A stretch of 64,000 nt of DNA from an uncultured Alcaligenaceae bacterium (lineage in GTDB: Bacteria > Pseudomonadota > Gammaproteobacteria > Burkholderiales > Burkholderiaceae_B), in contig CALFXX010000022.1 of assembly GCA_937952975.1 (NCBI GenBank), positions 118,971-182,970 of the forward strand. Direction: 5' to 3'. The notes beneath the pieces are model-generated. The model was not told the origin of the DNA, ran no database searches, and saw only the letters and a list, made by a program, of their open reading frames with translations. A program made the translations under genes and the position numbers. Shown in pieces: positions 34,243 to 43,296 of the stretch. Position 1 is the first letter of the stretch. Each line of letters opens with the position of its first letter.

Positions 34243-34863
34243 GTGTACCAAGGCCTCGAATGGCTTGGTCGCCGTGCAATGTGGGTAGCAGGATTTTGCT
34301 ACCTACTCATCACGGTGCTGATCTGTTTTGATATTTTTGCTCGACAGCTGCTTGGGTTTTCAACCGAGGCAACGATTGAACTCACCGGCTACTTGATGGC
34401 TGTGGGGATGAGTTGGGGCCTGGCCGGAACACTTTTTGAGCGAGGTCATGTGCGCATCGATGTGTTGGTGCAGCGCATGCCTTTGCGTGTACGGGTGTGG
34501 TTGCATCTGGCCTCGTTGCTTGCCCTGGTAGTTTCAACGGGCTTTTATGTGTACGGTGCTGTGTCGATAGCCAAAGATTCTTTTGCCTTCAACGCCACCG
34601 ATCTCACCACACTCCGTACGCCGTTGGTTTTACCTCAAGGGATTTGGGCGGCGGGCTTCGTATTGTTATTGCTTGCGGCGCTCGCGTTAGCCTTGCGTTC
34701 GATCGGGCAACTGATGCGTGGTGACCTTGATGCGATGGACCGTGCCTTAATGGCACGCACCTACGAAGACGAGGCGGCCGAAACACTCGACGCAGTGGCA
34801 CAAGCCCAAATGCACATGCAGGTACCAGGCGCTTCAGTCACTCACAAACAGGTCAGTAAATGA
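34243..34863 (+). CDS. TRAP transporter small membrane subunit DctQ (second system)
   Basis: A 206-residue protein with four membrane helices and the DctQ pattern FDIFARQLLGFSTEATIELTGYLMAVGMSWGLA. It starts with GTG two bases after the dctP stop and overlaps dctM by four bases (ATGA), so the three are a tight operon. The cytosolic C-terminal tail of about 45 residues (ALMARTYEDEAAETL...) is longer than in the first system. Confidence 0.9.
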   Translation: MYQGLEWLGRRAMWVAGFCYLLITVLICFDIFARQLLGFSTEATIELTGYLMAVGMSWGLAGTLFERGHVRIDVLVQRMPLRVRVWLHLASLLALVVSTGFYVYGAVSIAKDSFAFNATDLTTLRTPLVLPQGIWAAGFVLLLLAALALALRSIGQLMRGDLDAMDRALMARTYEDEAAETLDAVAQAQMHMQVPGASVTHKQVSK

Positions 34864-36260
34864 TTGCGATCGTTTTTATCGTGATCATGGCGCTTGTGAT
34901 CGGTGGTGCCAGCTTGTTTGGCGGTGCAGGAAGTGCGGCCGCGGTGTCGGCCACGGCCGTGCCTTGGTGGGCTTTGCTTGCAGTTTTATTCGCTTTCGCA
35001 AGTTTTTTTGCTGGCGGCATTTACGTCGGGGCGGCATTATCCTCGCTCGCTTTGTTGGCGGGATTTTCGCTTTCTGATCGCCCGTTCTGGAATTTTTTGG
35101 GTGAGATGATTTGGGCACCGTCGACTAACTTTGTGTTGGTATCGGTGCCACTCTTTTTGCTGATGGGCGAGATCATGCTGCGCGCTGGCTTGTCTGAGCG
35201 TCTGTATCGCGGATTAAATGTCTGGATGGGTCGCTTGCCTGGCGGCTTGCTGCACACCAATATTTTGGCGTGTGGCGTGTTCTCTGCGGTCGCTGGTTCG
35301 AGTGTGGCAACCGCTGCCACCATGGGGTCGGTTGCTTTGCCGTACTTTGAAAAAAGTCACTACCCACCAAAATTAGTGCTTGGGTCACTCGCGGCAGGCG
35401 GCGCGCTCGGTAACCTGATACCGCCCGGCATCACCTTTATTATTTATGGATTGATTACCGAAACTTCGGTGGGTGCTCTGTATATCGCGGCAATCGGCCC
35501 CAGTATTTTGGTCGTCATTCTGTTTATTCTGGTTATTTTTTACTACAGCTATAAGCTCAAACTACGGGCAGATCCAAGTGCGTCAGGTGTAACGTGGCGT
35601 CATCGCGTGGCGAGTTTGTCAGATCTGTTGCCAACTGCCTTATTGATTGGTCTGGTATTGGGCACCATTTATGCGGGCCTGGCTACACCAACCGAGTCTG
35701 CAGCGCTTGGCGTGGCGGGCAGCTTGATCCTGGCGCTTGTTGATCGCAAACTCAACTGGAAAATGGTCTCTGAGTCGTTGCATGCCACAGCGCGTACAAC
35801 CTCGATGATTGCCCTGATTTTATTTGGCGCCTATGTGTTGAATTACATTTTGTCGGCTCTGGGCGTGCCGCAAATGTTGGCGAAATTCTTAACCGGCTTG
35901 CCCCTGCCAGGTTGGGCCATCATGCTGGTGATCATTGGGTTTTATTTGGCGCTGGGCACCTTCATGGAAGGCCTGTCAATGGTGATTTGCACCGTGCCCC
36001 TGCTGTTTCCGGTGGTGAAGGCCTTGGGGTACGATCCAATCTGGTTCGGAGTTGTTATCACGATGCTCGTTGAGATTGCAATGATCAGCCCGCCTGATGG
36101 CACGGTGCTGTATGTCTTGCAAGGCATGCGACGGCAGCCAGGGCCCATTACTGACGTCTTTTCTGGTGTGATGCCCTTTATGTTCGTCTACATGTTGGCC
36201 ATCATCATTTTGATGGCGTTTCCAGCGATCGCGTTATGGCTGCCAGCGGTCTTGTCTTGA
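34860..36260 (+). CDS. TRAP transporter large membrane subunit DctM (second system)
   Basis: A 466-residue polytopic transporter. The family core is FVLVSVPLFLLMGEIMLRAGLSERLY, CGVFSAVAGSSVATAATMGSVALP, GGALGNLIPPGITFIIYG, YAGLATPTESAALGV and a late MLVEIAMISPPDG. About 40 residues at the N-terminus (MIAIVFIVIMALVIGGASLFGG) add one helix not found in the 18591-19859 homologue. Overlaps dctQ; the last gene of the transporter unit. Confidence 0.93.
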   Translation: MIAIVFIVIMALVIGGASLFGGAGSAAAVSATAVPWWALLAVLFAFASFFAGGIYVGAALSSLALLAGFSLSDRPFWNFLGEMIWAPSTNFVLVSVPLFLLMGEIMLRAGLSERLYRGLNVWMGRLPGGLLHTNILACGVFSAVAGSSVATAATMGSVALPYFEKSHYPPKLVLGSLAAGGALGNLIPPGITFIIYGLITETSVGALYIAAIGPSILVVILFILVIFYYSYKLKLRADPSASGVTWRHRVASLSDLLPTALLIGLVLGTIYAGLATPTESAALGVAGSLILALVDRKLNWKMVSESLHATARTTSMIALILFGAYVLNYILSALGVPQMLAKFLTGLPLPGWAIMLVIIGFYLALGTFMEGLSMVICTVPLLFPVVKALGYDPIWFGVVITMLVEIAMISPPDGTVLYVLQGMRRQPGPITDVFSGVMPFMFVYMLAIIILMAFPAIALWLPAVLS

Positions 36261-36335
36261 CATCCTTCCCTTCTTAAACAGAAAGCACTTCTGCGCATTC
36301 CGTTAAACTTTTTTCTCTCTTATTTTTTAATCATC

Positions 36336-37058
36336 ATGATCAAACCTCACCTTTATTTTTCGTGCGAAGCAATTAGCGCCGATGGCACGATTACCACTAC
36401 GTTGGCCGCCGTTGCCCCCAGGCATTACGTGATTGCTGGCTGGACGGGGCGCGATGCCGCAGCGATCGAACATCACATTCACGAACTCGGTTTGATTGGG
36501 GTGCCGGCGCCCTCTACCGTGCCGCTGTACTACCGCGGTAGCGCACTGTTACTGACGCAAGCTGACACGATCGAGGCCGTGGGGCCCGATAGTTCGGGTG
36601 AGGTAGAACCCGTGTTGTTTTACAGCGGCGGTGAATGGTGGCTAACGGTTGGCTCGGATCATACTGATCGTCGTGTTGAAACCTACTCGATTGCGGTATC
36701 TAAACAATTGTGCCCTAAGCCAACAGGCACCTCAGCTTGGCGCTGGTCTGACGTCTCTGCATACCAAGACGAACTCGAGTTGGTTTCGCGGATTTTTGAA
36801 GAGGGTAAGTGGGTTGAGTATCAGAAGGGCACGTTCGCCTCGATTCGACCACTCGAATCCTTGCGTAACGGCTGCTTCGCTGGCCCGCATATTGACGAAG
36901 GTAGTTTTGTGTCGTGCGGCACCCTCGGTGCGATCCCCAATGCGAAAGGTGAGGGGATTCGTGCCGCTGCGCAGATGGAACTTGAAATTCGTGATCCTCG
37001 GCGCAAACGCAGCATCAAACATCGCTACTCGGTCGACGTCTTGCCCCTGGTCTCTTGA
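36336..37058 (+). CDS. DUF2848 family protein
   Basis: A 240-residue protein of the DUF2848 family. Recognisable blocks are VIAGWTGRDAAAIEHHIHEL, STVPLYYRGSALLLTQ, LTVGSDHTDRRVETYSIAVSKQLCPKP and the late SLRNGCFAGPHIDEGSFVSCGTLGAI. The fold and role are unproven; members often stand beside amidases and organic-acid transporters, as here. The ATG is preceded by a pyrimidine-rich leader (TTTTTTCTCTCTTA...) and no Shine-Dalgarno. It follows the TRAP operon by 75 bases. Confidence 0.87.
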   Translation: MIKPHLYFSCEAISADGTITTTLAAVAPRHYVIAGWTGRDAAAIEHHIHELGLIGVPAPSTVPLYYRGSALLLTQADTIEAVGPDSSGEVEPVLFYSGGEWWLTVGSDHTDRRVETYSIAVSKQLCPKPTGTSAWRWSDVSAYQDELELVSRIFEEGKWVEYQKGTFASIRPLESLRNGCFAGPHIDEGSFVSCGTLGAIPNAKGEGIRAAAQMELEIRDPRRKRSIKHRYSVDVLPLVS

Positions 37059-37161
37059 CCGAGTCGTCACGCTGTGCAGTCTGTTCTTAACGAACGCGCA
37101 ACTGTCTGATTCACGCATCCTTCCAAACAAAAGTTTCTTCTAATTTTTTTCTCTTATCATC

Positions 37162-38511
37162 ATGACGCACATCACTGAAACAATCGATCAGCTTAACGCC
37201 CGCCTCGCGCGCGGTGAAACGACTCGCGAAGCTCTCGTCGCGCAGGCCCTAGAAAATGCGACCAAGGCACCGGCAAAAAGTGTCTTCACCATGTTGTATC
37301 CAGAAGCTGCCCTTGCGGTGGCACGTCAGGCAGATGCGCTGCAAGCTGCCGGACTTAAACAGCCCGCTTTGGCAGGTTTGCCCGTTTCGATTAAAGATCT
37401 TTACGGCGTTGCCGGTGAAACCACAATGTCAGGGTCGATTGTGTGCAAAGGTGAACCGGTACAAACGCACGATGCTCCGGTCGTTGCACGGCTGCGCGCT
37501 GCCGGGTCAGCCATTATCGGTAAAACCAACATGACCGAATTCGCTTTTTCAGGAATCGGCATCAATCCGCACTACGGTACCCCCGCCAACCCTACCGATA
37601 CCAAGGTGGCAAGAGTGCCAGGGGGCTCGTCTTCAGGTGCTGCCGTATCCGTGGCATTAGGCTTAGCGGTTGCGGGCTTGGGCTCGGATACGGGCGGGTC
37701 GATTCGTGTCCCCGCAGCGCTCTGCGGAATCGTTGGTTTCAAAAGTTCTCAGTTTCGCGTCCCGCTCACAGGTGCCATGGAGCTCGCTCGCTCGCTAGAC
37801 ACTGTATGTGCCATGACACGGAGCGTGCAAGACTGCCTGACGGTTGATGGTGTGCTCTCAGGTGCAATGTTAAAAGTTAAACGCCGCCCTCTGTCTGGCA
37901 TGCGCTTTGCCTTGCCGCAAACGACTCTGCTCGAAGGGCTCGATGCAACGGTGTCTAAGGCCTTTGCGCGCAGTGTGTCGGCGTTAGCGGCTGCGGGCGC
38001 GCAGATCGTTGAGATTCCGTTAACCGAGTTGGCTGAGATCCCCAAGCTCAATGCACCCGGCGGGCTGTCGCCGATCGAGGCGTATGCCGTGCATCACGCG
38101 CGCTTGGCCAAGTCCAAAGATGGTTTTGATCATCGCGTGGCCGCTCGGGTCGCTCTTGGGGCACCGATCACCGCGCAACAGTATCTTGCGCTGCTCGACA
38201 ACCGCCTCGATTGGATTGCAAGAGTTGAACGCGCCCTTGAGGGGTTTGATGCGGTGCTTTGCCCGACCACGCCGATGATCGCGCCTGAGATCGCTGCGCT
38301 TGAAGCCTCTGATGAAGCGTTTTTTAAAGCGAATGGGCAGATGCTGCGCAATACGTTTGCCTTTAACTTTTTAGACGGTTGCTCGTTTAGCTTGCCGTGT
38401 CATATCGCTGGCGAACAAGCTGTTGGTTTGATGCTCTCGTCGGTAAGGGGCGATGACGCTGCGCTCGCTGCGGTTGCGTTGGCTGTTGAGGCAGCGCTGG
38501 CCTCGCGCTAA
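37162..38511 (+). CDS. Amidase (amidase-signature family)
   Basis: A 449-residue hydrolase with the Ser-cis-Ser-Lys triad of the amidase-signature family: Lys in PVSIKDLYGV near residue 77, GGSSSGAAVSVALG near residue 154 and the nucleophile in GSDTGGSIRVPAALCG near residue 178. It would hydrolyse an amide or acylated ammonia group in the cytoplasm; the precise substrate is open. As with DUF2848 upstream, the start follows a TTTTTTTCTCTTATC stretch without a Shine-Dalgarno. Its position behind a TRAP system and DUF2848 suggests a shared catabolic function. Confidence 0.92.
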   Translation: MTHITETIDQLNARLARGETTREALVAQALENATKAPAKSVFTMLYPEAALAVARQADALQAAGLKQPALAGLPVSIKDLYGVAGETTMSGSIVCKGEPVQTHDAPVVARLRAAGSAIIGKTNMTEFAFSGIGINPHYGTPANPTDTKVARVPGGSSSGAAVSVALGLAVAGLGSDTGGSIRVPAALCGIVGFKSSQFRVPLTGAMELARSLDTVCAMTRSVQDCLTVDGVLSGAMLKVKRRPLSGMRFALPQTTLLEGLDATVSKAFARSVSALAAAGAQIVEIPLTELAEIPKLNAPGGLSPIEAYAVHHARLAKSKDGFDHRVAARVALGAPITAQQYLALLDNRLDWIARVERALEGFDAVLCPTTPMIAPEIAALEASDEAFFKANGQMLRNTFAFNFLDGCSFSLPCHIAGEQAVGLMLSSVRGDDAALAAVALAVEAALASR

Positions 38512-38542
38512 CCAAGGGTTGACGTTTTGAAGAGCAAAACAT

Positions 38543-38567
38543 ACCCGCAGGATGACTCCTTGCGGGT
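38543..38567 (+). terminator. Hairpin after the amidase gene, possible terminator
   Basis: ACCCGCA at 38543-38549 pairs with TGCGGGT at 38561-38567; GGA/TCC extends the stem with one bulged T. No T-run follows directly. A weak terminator or stabilising structure. Confidence 0.35.
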
Positions 38568-38700
38568 GCAAGAAGGTTGAAAAAACCCACTGAAAGCACC
38601 TGAAATCGATCGAAACAGTTTGCCCTGACTGCACCTCTTACCTTAGACGAATAACGGCCTTAAGCTAGGGCTGAGTTCAACTAAACAGAGGAGTCGATCA

Positions 38701-38910
38701 ATGAGAGCCTTGCGCGGTATGGTGATTGGGGTATTTTTTTTGCTAACAGGCTGTGTGGCCTATGGCCCCCAGCCTGCGGCGTATGGGTATGGGTATAGCC
38801 CGAGCTATTCGTATTCGCCGGTGTATGTGGCTCCGGTGCCCACTATTGTGGTGCCAGTTGCCAGATATCCTCAATACAGGCCTGGGTGGCATCGCCGTTG
38901 GCGCGGTTAA
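38701..38910 (+). CDS. Small Tyr/Pro-rich lipoprotein
   Basis: A 69-residue protein: signal MRALRGMVIGVFFLLTGC with lipobox LTGC, so a lipid-anchored outer-membrane or periplasmic protein. The mature chain is built of Tyr, Pro, Ser and Val (AYGYGYSPSYSYSPVYVAPVP) and ends in a basic tail HRRWRG. GAGGAG stands before the ATG. In composition it is close to the exported protein cut by the left edge. Function unknown. Confidence 0.75.
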   Translation: MRALRGMVIGVFFLLTGCVAYGPQPAAYGYGYSPSYSYSPVYVAPVPTIVVPVARYPQYRPGWHRRWRG

Positions 38911-39033
38911 GCGCTGTGATCGACAAATACGCCCGCTTTGGCACACAAACCTGTAAAGTGTCGGCACTTGCCCAATTCAGAGCCCAATTAATGGTCTCTG
39001 CCCCCTGAGTGGCAAGCCTACACGGAGCAGCCC

Positions 39034-39882
39034 TTGAAAGTCCCGCAACGCCTCGCGCCGCTTGTCGAAGAAGGTTTGGTTGACGAAGTGCTCAGTCAAC
39101 TGATGAGCGGCAAAGAGGCGACCGTTTACGTGGTGCGTTGCGGCGACTCTGTGCGTTGTGCCAAGGTGTACAAAGACGCCAAGCAACGTAGCTTCAAAAA
39201 CGCCGTGTCCTACACCGAAGGCCGAAAAGTCAAAAATAGTCGTCAGGCACGTGCAATGGAAAAAGGGACGCGCTACGGTCGACAGATGCAAGAAGAGGCC
39301 TGGCAAAACGCCGAGGTCGATGCGCTATTTCGCTTGGCCAACGCTGGGGTGCGGGTGCCGCAACCCTATATTTGTACTGATGGTGTCTTGCTGATGGAGC
39401 TTGTCACGGATGCTGACGGTCAGGTCGCGCCTCGACTCAACGATGTTGAGCTGACCGAAGCGTTAGCGCTTGAGCATCACGCGTATTTGATTCATCAGGT
39501 CGTTCGCATGTTGTGTGCCGGCGTCATTCATGGTGACCTCTCTGAATACAATATTTTGATGGCCGCGAGCGGCCCCGTGATTATTGATTTGCCGCAGGCT
39601 GTCGATGCTGCGGGGAATAATGAGGCCGCGGCGATGTTGGCGCGCGACGTGCAGAATCTGGCCGTTTACTTTGGTCAATTTGCGCCGCAGTTGCTGACAA
39701 CCCAATACGGCAAAGAAATCTGGCAACACTATGTCGCCGGCACTCTGACGCCAGACACCCCGTTAACCGGTTTTGTCGTAGCCGACACGACACCTGTTGA
39801 TATGGCTGGCTTGATGCAAGAAATCGAAGACACCCGTCGCGAAGAGCAAGAGCGCAGACTACGGCTGCAAGAACGAGATTGA
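39034..39882 (+). CDS. RIO1-type serine protein kinase
   Basis: A 282-residue atypical kinase. It starts with TTG: GGAG lies seven bases upstream and MKVPQRLAPLVEEGLVDEVL matches the family N-terminus, which settles the start. The ATP site is SGKEATVYVVRCG with a Lys in CAKVYKD, the catalytic loop is IHGDLSEYNILM and the metal site VIIDLPQAVD. RIO kinases autophosphorylate on Ser; bacterial targets are largely unknown, and links to stress and translation have been proposed. A polar, Glu/Arg-rich tail of about 15 residues ends the protein. Confidence 0.9.
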   Translation: MKVPQRLAPLVEEGLVDEVLSQLMSGKEATVYVVRCGDSVRCAKVYKDAKQRSFKNAVSYTEGRKVKNSRQARAMEKGTRYGRQMQEEAWQNAEVDALFRLANAGVRVPQPYICTDGVLLMELVTDADGQVAPRLNDVELTEALALEHHAYLIHQVVRMLCAGVIHGDLSEYNILMAASGPVIIDLPQAVDAAGNNEAAAMLARDVQNLAVYFGQFAPQLLTTQYGKEIWQHYVAGTLTPDTPLTGFVVADTTPVDMAGLMQEIEDTRREEQERRLRLQERD

Positions 39883-39909
39883 GGTAATTCTCGGTCACAT
39901 GGCTATAAT
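39879..39909 (+). promoter_or_regulatory. Sigma-70-like promoter for ilvE
   Basis: TTGAGG at 39879-39884 and a perfect TATAAT at 39904-39909 with a 19-base spacer, overlapping the stop of the kinase gene and 35 bases before the ilvE start. The spacer is longer than the ideal 17. Confidence 0.5.
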
Positions 39910-39943
39910 CAAGTGAAATATATCCAATTACTTGAACCTTGCC

Positions 39944-41041
39944 ATGACTGCACAATCCTCACTTGCTTTTCGCTCGACCAAGTCTGATCACCCAACGCCT
40001 CAGGCCGCGCGCGAAGCGATCGTCGCGAATCCTGGGTTTGGTAAGTACTTTACCGATCATATGGTATCGATTGACTGGACCTTAGAGCAGGGTTGGCACG
40101 ACGCCGCGCTCAAGCCCTACGGGCCCTTGATGCTTGATCCGGCTTCGTCAGTACTGCATTACGCCCAAGAGATTTTTGAAGGTCTCAAAGCATATCGTCA
40201 TCCTGATGGCTCAATCTGGACCTTCCGCCCCGAAGAAAACGCGGCTCGGATGCAGCGCTCGGCCACTCGGCTAGCGTTACCACCTTTGCCAACAGACTTG
40301 TTTCTTGAATCCATTAAGCAGCTGGTTCGGGCAGACGCCGATTGGGTGCCAGGTTCAGGCGAAATGAGTTTGTATCTTCGCCCTTTCATGATCGCCAACG
40401 AAAGCTTTTTGGGTGTGCGCTCGGCGCACCGTGCGGCCTACTATGTGATTGCTAGCCCAGCAGGCCCTTATTTTGCTAAAGGCGTGGCGCCTGTGATGAT
40501 CTGGTTGGCTGAAGACCATGCGCGTGCCGCCTATGGTGGAACGGGTGCGGCCAAGTGTGGTGGTAACTATGCCGCCTCGCTGTTGCCTCAGCAAGAGGCC
40601 TACGAAAACGGCTGCCCTCAGGTTTTGTTTTTAGATTCGCAAGAAGGTAAGTACATCGAAGAACTCGGTGGCATGAATGTGTTTTTGGTGCTTAAAGACG
40701 GCACCTTAGTCACGCCTGAGCTGACAGGCAGTATTCTTGAAGGTGTGACGCGCATGAGCATTATGCAACTTGCTCGCGATCGTGGTCACACTGTTCAAGA
40801 GCGAAAAATCACGATTGACGAATGGCGTGATGGTATTGCTTCGGGCGAAGTGACCGAAGCGTTTGCCTGTGGCACAGCTGCGGTGGTAACGCCGATTGCA
40901 GCACTCAAAGGCCGCGGCTTTATTGCGGGTGACGAAAATGCTCCAGCCGGCAAACTCACGATGTCTTTACGGCAAGAGCTCACCGACGTTCAGTCTGGGC
41001 GCTTGCCAGATCGTCACGGTTGGATGATGCGTTTGGTGTGA
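39944..41041 (+). CDS. ilvE: Branched-chain amino-acid aminotransferase IlvE
   Basis: A 365-residue class IV PLP enzyme of the larger BCAT type, making Leu, Ile and Val from their keto acids with glutamate. Visible marks are HYAQEIFEGLKAYRHPDGSIWTFRPEENAARMQRS, YLRPFMIANE, the PLP-binding Lys in AAKCGGNYAASL, EELGGMNVFLV, and TGSILEGVTRMSIMQLA. The ATG at 39944 is preferred to a TTG at 39932. It has its own good -10 box upstream. Confidence 0.95.
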   Translation: MTAQSSLAFRSTKSDHPTPQAAREAIVANPGFGKYFTDHMVSIDWTLEQGWHDAALKPYGPLMLDPASSVLHYAQEIFEGLKAYRHPDGSIWTFRPEENAARMQRSATRLALPPLPTDLFLESIKQLVRADADWVPGSGEMSLYLRPFMIANESFLGVRSAHRAAYYVIASPAGPYFAKGVAPVMIWLAEDHARAAYGGTGAAKCGGNYAASLLPQQEAYENGCPQVLFLDSQEGKYIEELGGMNVFLVLKDGTLVTPELTGSILEGVTRMSIMQLARDRGHTVQERKITIDEWRDGIASGEVTEAFACGTAAVVTPIAALKGRGFIAGDENAPAGKLTMSLRQELTDVQSGRLPDRHGWMMRLV

Positions 41042-41072
41042 TGCGTGTGGTGCGATGCTTTCGGTTGAGCGC

Positions 41073-41597
41073 TTAGCCCGATTTAAGCGCAAGCGAAAGC
41101 ATCAACTGATATTGCGCAGCCTCGAGGTAGGGCTGCTTGTTCATTAAATCCATTAAAAGCTGATCGGCCAAAATGACTTGGTCAGAAGGCAATTCTTTCA
41201 TGACGGCCGAATACACAGCAAAGCGACCACCGTTTGCCCAGGCTTGAATAGCCTGTTCTTGCGCTTGTGTGTGTTGAAGCTTTTGTTGAGTGCGCTTCAG
41301 ACGCTGTCGGTCGGCTTCAATTTGCCCATAGTGAGTTCGTGCTGCTGTTTGCCCTGAACCCCTCAGAACTCTTAGGCGCGCTGCCGTACGAATCGTCAGG
41401 TAATCGGCTTGAGTAGTGAGTCCGGCACGTTCAAGCTGTTGAATTTGAGCCAACAGTCCGTCAGCTTGAGCATCGTCTTGAGCTGCGAGTTTTTTTAAGG
41501 CGGCGGGCACTCGTTTCCCACGCTGCTCAAGCAGCGTTCGGTAGCGTTGCGCAGTGAACTGCACTTGACCTGAAGGGATTGAACGTGGAAGCGGCAT
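41073..41597 (-). CDS. Hypothetical coiled-coil protein
   Basis: A 174-residue, Gln/Leu/Ala-rich protein with no recognised domain. From residue 25 to 130 it looks helical and coiled-coil like (LLAQIQQLERAGL, RLKRTQQKLQHTQAQEQAIQAW). There is no signal peptide or membrane helix, so it is probably cytoplasmic. The ATG at 41597 follows GAGGTGA at good spacing, which rules out a longer frame from 41621. Upstream lie three 23-base-spaced repeats that may regulate it. Confidence 0.65.
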   Translation of the reverse strand: MPLPRSIPSGQVQFTAQRYRTLLEQRGKRVPAALKKLAAQDDAQADGLLAQIQQLERAGLTTQADYLTIRTAARLRVLRGSGQTAARTHYGQIEADRQRLKRTQQKLQHTQAQEQAIQAWANGGRFAVYSAVMKELPSDQVILADQLLMDLMNKQPYLEAAQYQLMLSLALKSG

Positions 41598-41622
41598 CTT
41601 TAAATCACCTCGCGAACACATA

Positions 41623-41676
41623 GTATATCTTAGTGAAATAAATTAGTACATCTTTGGTGATTTATGCGGTACATCT
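41623..41676. repeat. Three GTAYATCT repeats with exact 23-bp period
   Basis: GTATATCT at 41623-41630, GTACATCT at 41646-41653 and GTACATCT at 41669-41676 start exactly 23 bases apart; the first two also share a TT-GTGA continuation. They lie between the coiled-coil gene start (41597, minus) and the membrane-protein gene (41771, plus). Tandem sites with fixed spacing suggest an operator array or an iteron-like cluster. Confidence 0.6.
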
Positions 41677-41770
41677 GGCGTAGCAATTGACATTCATCAT
41701 GTTGAAACTATTAGTATTTGGTTGATCAGGCTGGCTTTTGGTTTGCTCTATTGATCGCTATGAATATCCG

Positions 41771-43261
41771 ATGAAACAGAGTGTATTTTCAATACAAGCT
41801 AATCTTGCGGCTGCAAAGAGGCTGATTCTATTTGGTGCCGTGTTGAATTCTAAATATCTCCAGATTTGTTGCGTTGTGCTGGGCGGTCTGTTTTTGCTTT
41901 GGCCTGCGTTTTATAACGGCTATCCACTGGCCTACAGCGACTCGCACGTCTTTATTTCGCAACCTGTGGCCGGTTTTATGAACTGGGATAAGCCCTTTGT
42001 CTATGGGCCGCTGATCCTCTTGTTTCATGCCTGGCAAACACTGTGGTTGGTTGTCGCGGCGCAGGCCTTGCTCGTGTCACACCTAGTATGGTTGGTGGTC
42101 GTTGCGTTGCTGCCTGAACGAAAACTCACCGCTGCGCTCAACGCGCCTAAGGGTTTGGCGGCGACCTCAGTGTGGTCCATCGCGAAGCGGCATTTATTTA
42201 TATGCGTCGTGCTCGCAGCGGCGACCACAGCCCCTTGGTTCGTCAGTTTTTTGATGCCTGATATTTTTGCGGCAATCACGGTGCTCTGTATTTTTTTATT
42301 GGGGTTTTCGACGCGCTTAAGTCGGTACGAACTGGCCTGGGTGGTGCTACTTGGTGCGTTGGCCATTGCAGTTCATTTGTCGCATCTTGTGATTGCTGCT
42401 GCGTGTCTGCTTGGCGTGCTCTGCCTCAATGTGCCTCGTTTAAAAATCGCACTATTGCCTCTGATCAGTGCTGTTGCAATTTTGCTTGGCACCAACTTAT
42501 ATGCGTTTCAAAAAGCGGCGATCTCGCCACACGGCTCAGTCTTTATGCTTGCGCGCTTGTCGGGTGATGGCAATACCAAAGAGGTACTAGAAAAATATTG
42601 CGCACAAAAAAATTGGTACCTGTGCGCCTGGGCTGATCGCTTACCGACTGACAGCGATGATTTTTTATGGAATGGAAAAGGTCCTGTCTGGAGTCATCCC
42701 GGCGGGCCAATTGGGCTGGCGCCAGAAGCCTCAGAGATTGTGTCCTACGCATTACGCACCCGACCTTGGCCGGTTCTGCTGTCGGGGTTGAAGAATATGA
42801 ATGCGCAGCTTTGGATGATTCAACTGGGTGATACGTTGCATCCTGATCACCTAGATGTGACGGTTGCGAAAAGTGTGCGTCAGCATTTTGCAGCGGCAGA
42901 GCTTGAGCGCCTGAATGCTTCGCGACAAATGAGGGATACGCTAGCCGCAGATGCCTTATGGTTCAGTCGTTTGAATGTCTTGGTCTTTTATTGCGCTGTG
43001 GTGTTTGGGCTGTATGTTCTATTCAACGCTTGGAGCAAGAGCCGCGGCACCGAGTCTGCGCAAGCGCAAAAGGATGATGACGCACATACTAAATTGGTGG
43101 TTCGTTTTATGTTGATACTTTGGATCGGTGTCGCCGCTAACGCCTTCGCGACGGGTGCGCTCTCTAAGCCGCACCATCGTTATCAAGCTCGAATCGCGTG
43201 GTTGCTGGTGTTGCCACCGCTGCTGAGTAACTTTGCACGCAAGCGCCAGAAGGTCTTTTGA
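41771..43261 (+). CDS. Polytopic membrane protein of unknown function
   Basis: A 496-residue protein with roughly ten or more hydrophobic segments, grouped in residues 15-265 and again near 395-420, 440-460 and 470-490. Between the groups lies a soluble part of about 125 residues (about residues 265-390: SVFMLARLSGDGNTKEVLEKYC, then LWNGKGPVWSHPGGPIGLAPEASEIVSYALRTRP). A periplasmic-loop motif AYSDSHVFISQP early in the chain recalls the acidic first loop of GT-C glycosyltransferases, but I cannot support that assignment further. The ATG at 41771 is preferred over a TTG at 41738. Confidence 0.75.
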   Translation: MKQSVFSIQANLAAAKRLILFGAVLNSKYLQICCVVLGGLFLLWPAFYNGYPLAYSDSHVFISQPVAGFMNWDKPFVYGPLILLFHAWQTLWLVVAAQALLVSHLVWLVVVALLPERKLTAALNAPKGLAATSVWSIAKRHLFICVVLAAATTAPWFVSFLMPDIFAAITVLCIFLLGFSTRLSRYELAWVVLLGALAIAVHLSHLVIAAACLLGVLCLNVPRLKIALLPLISAVAILLGTNLYAFQKAAISPHGSVFMLARLSGDGNTKEVLEKYCAQKNWYLCAWADRLPTDSDDFLWNGKGPVWSHPGGPIGLAPEASEIVSYALRTRPWPVLLSGLKNMNAQLWMIQLGDTLHPDHLDVTVAKSVRQHFAAAELERLNASRQMRDTLAADALWFSRLNVLVFYCAVVFGLYVLFNAWSKSRGTESAQAQKDDDAHTKLVVRFMLILWIGVAANAFATGALSKPHHRYQARIAWLLVLPPLLSNFARKRQKVF

Positions 43262-43266
43262 AGCGC

Positions 43267-43290
43267 GGGCGCAAGGCAATGCCTGCGCCC
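43267..43290. terminator. Strong hairpin between convergent genes, likely terminator
   Basis: GGGCGCA-A-GGC pairs with GCCTGCGCCC across a three-base loop, giving ten pairs with one bulged A. It sits between the stops of the membrane protein (43261) and the Bug protein (43297). T-runs are short. Confidence 0.5.
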
Positions 43291-43296
43291 TTCACA

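Noticed and set aside
41623..41676. CRISPR array
   Set aside because: Repeats are eight bases at a 23-base step with non-unique spacers; this is an operator-like array. No CRISPR elsewhere in the window.
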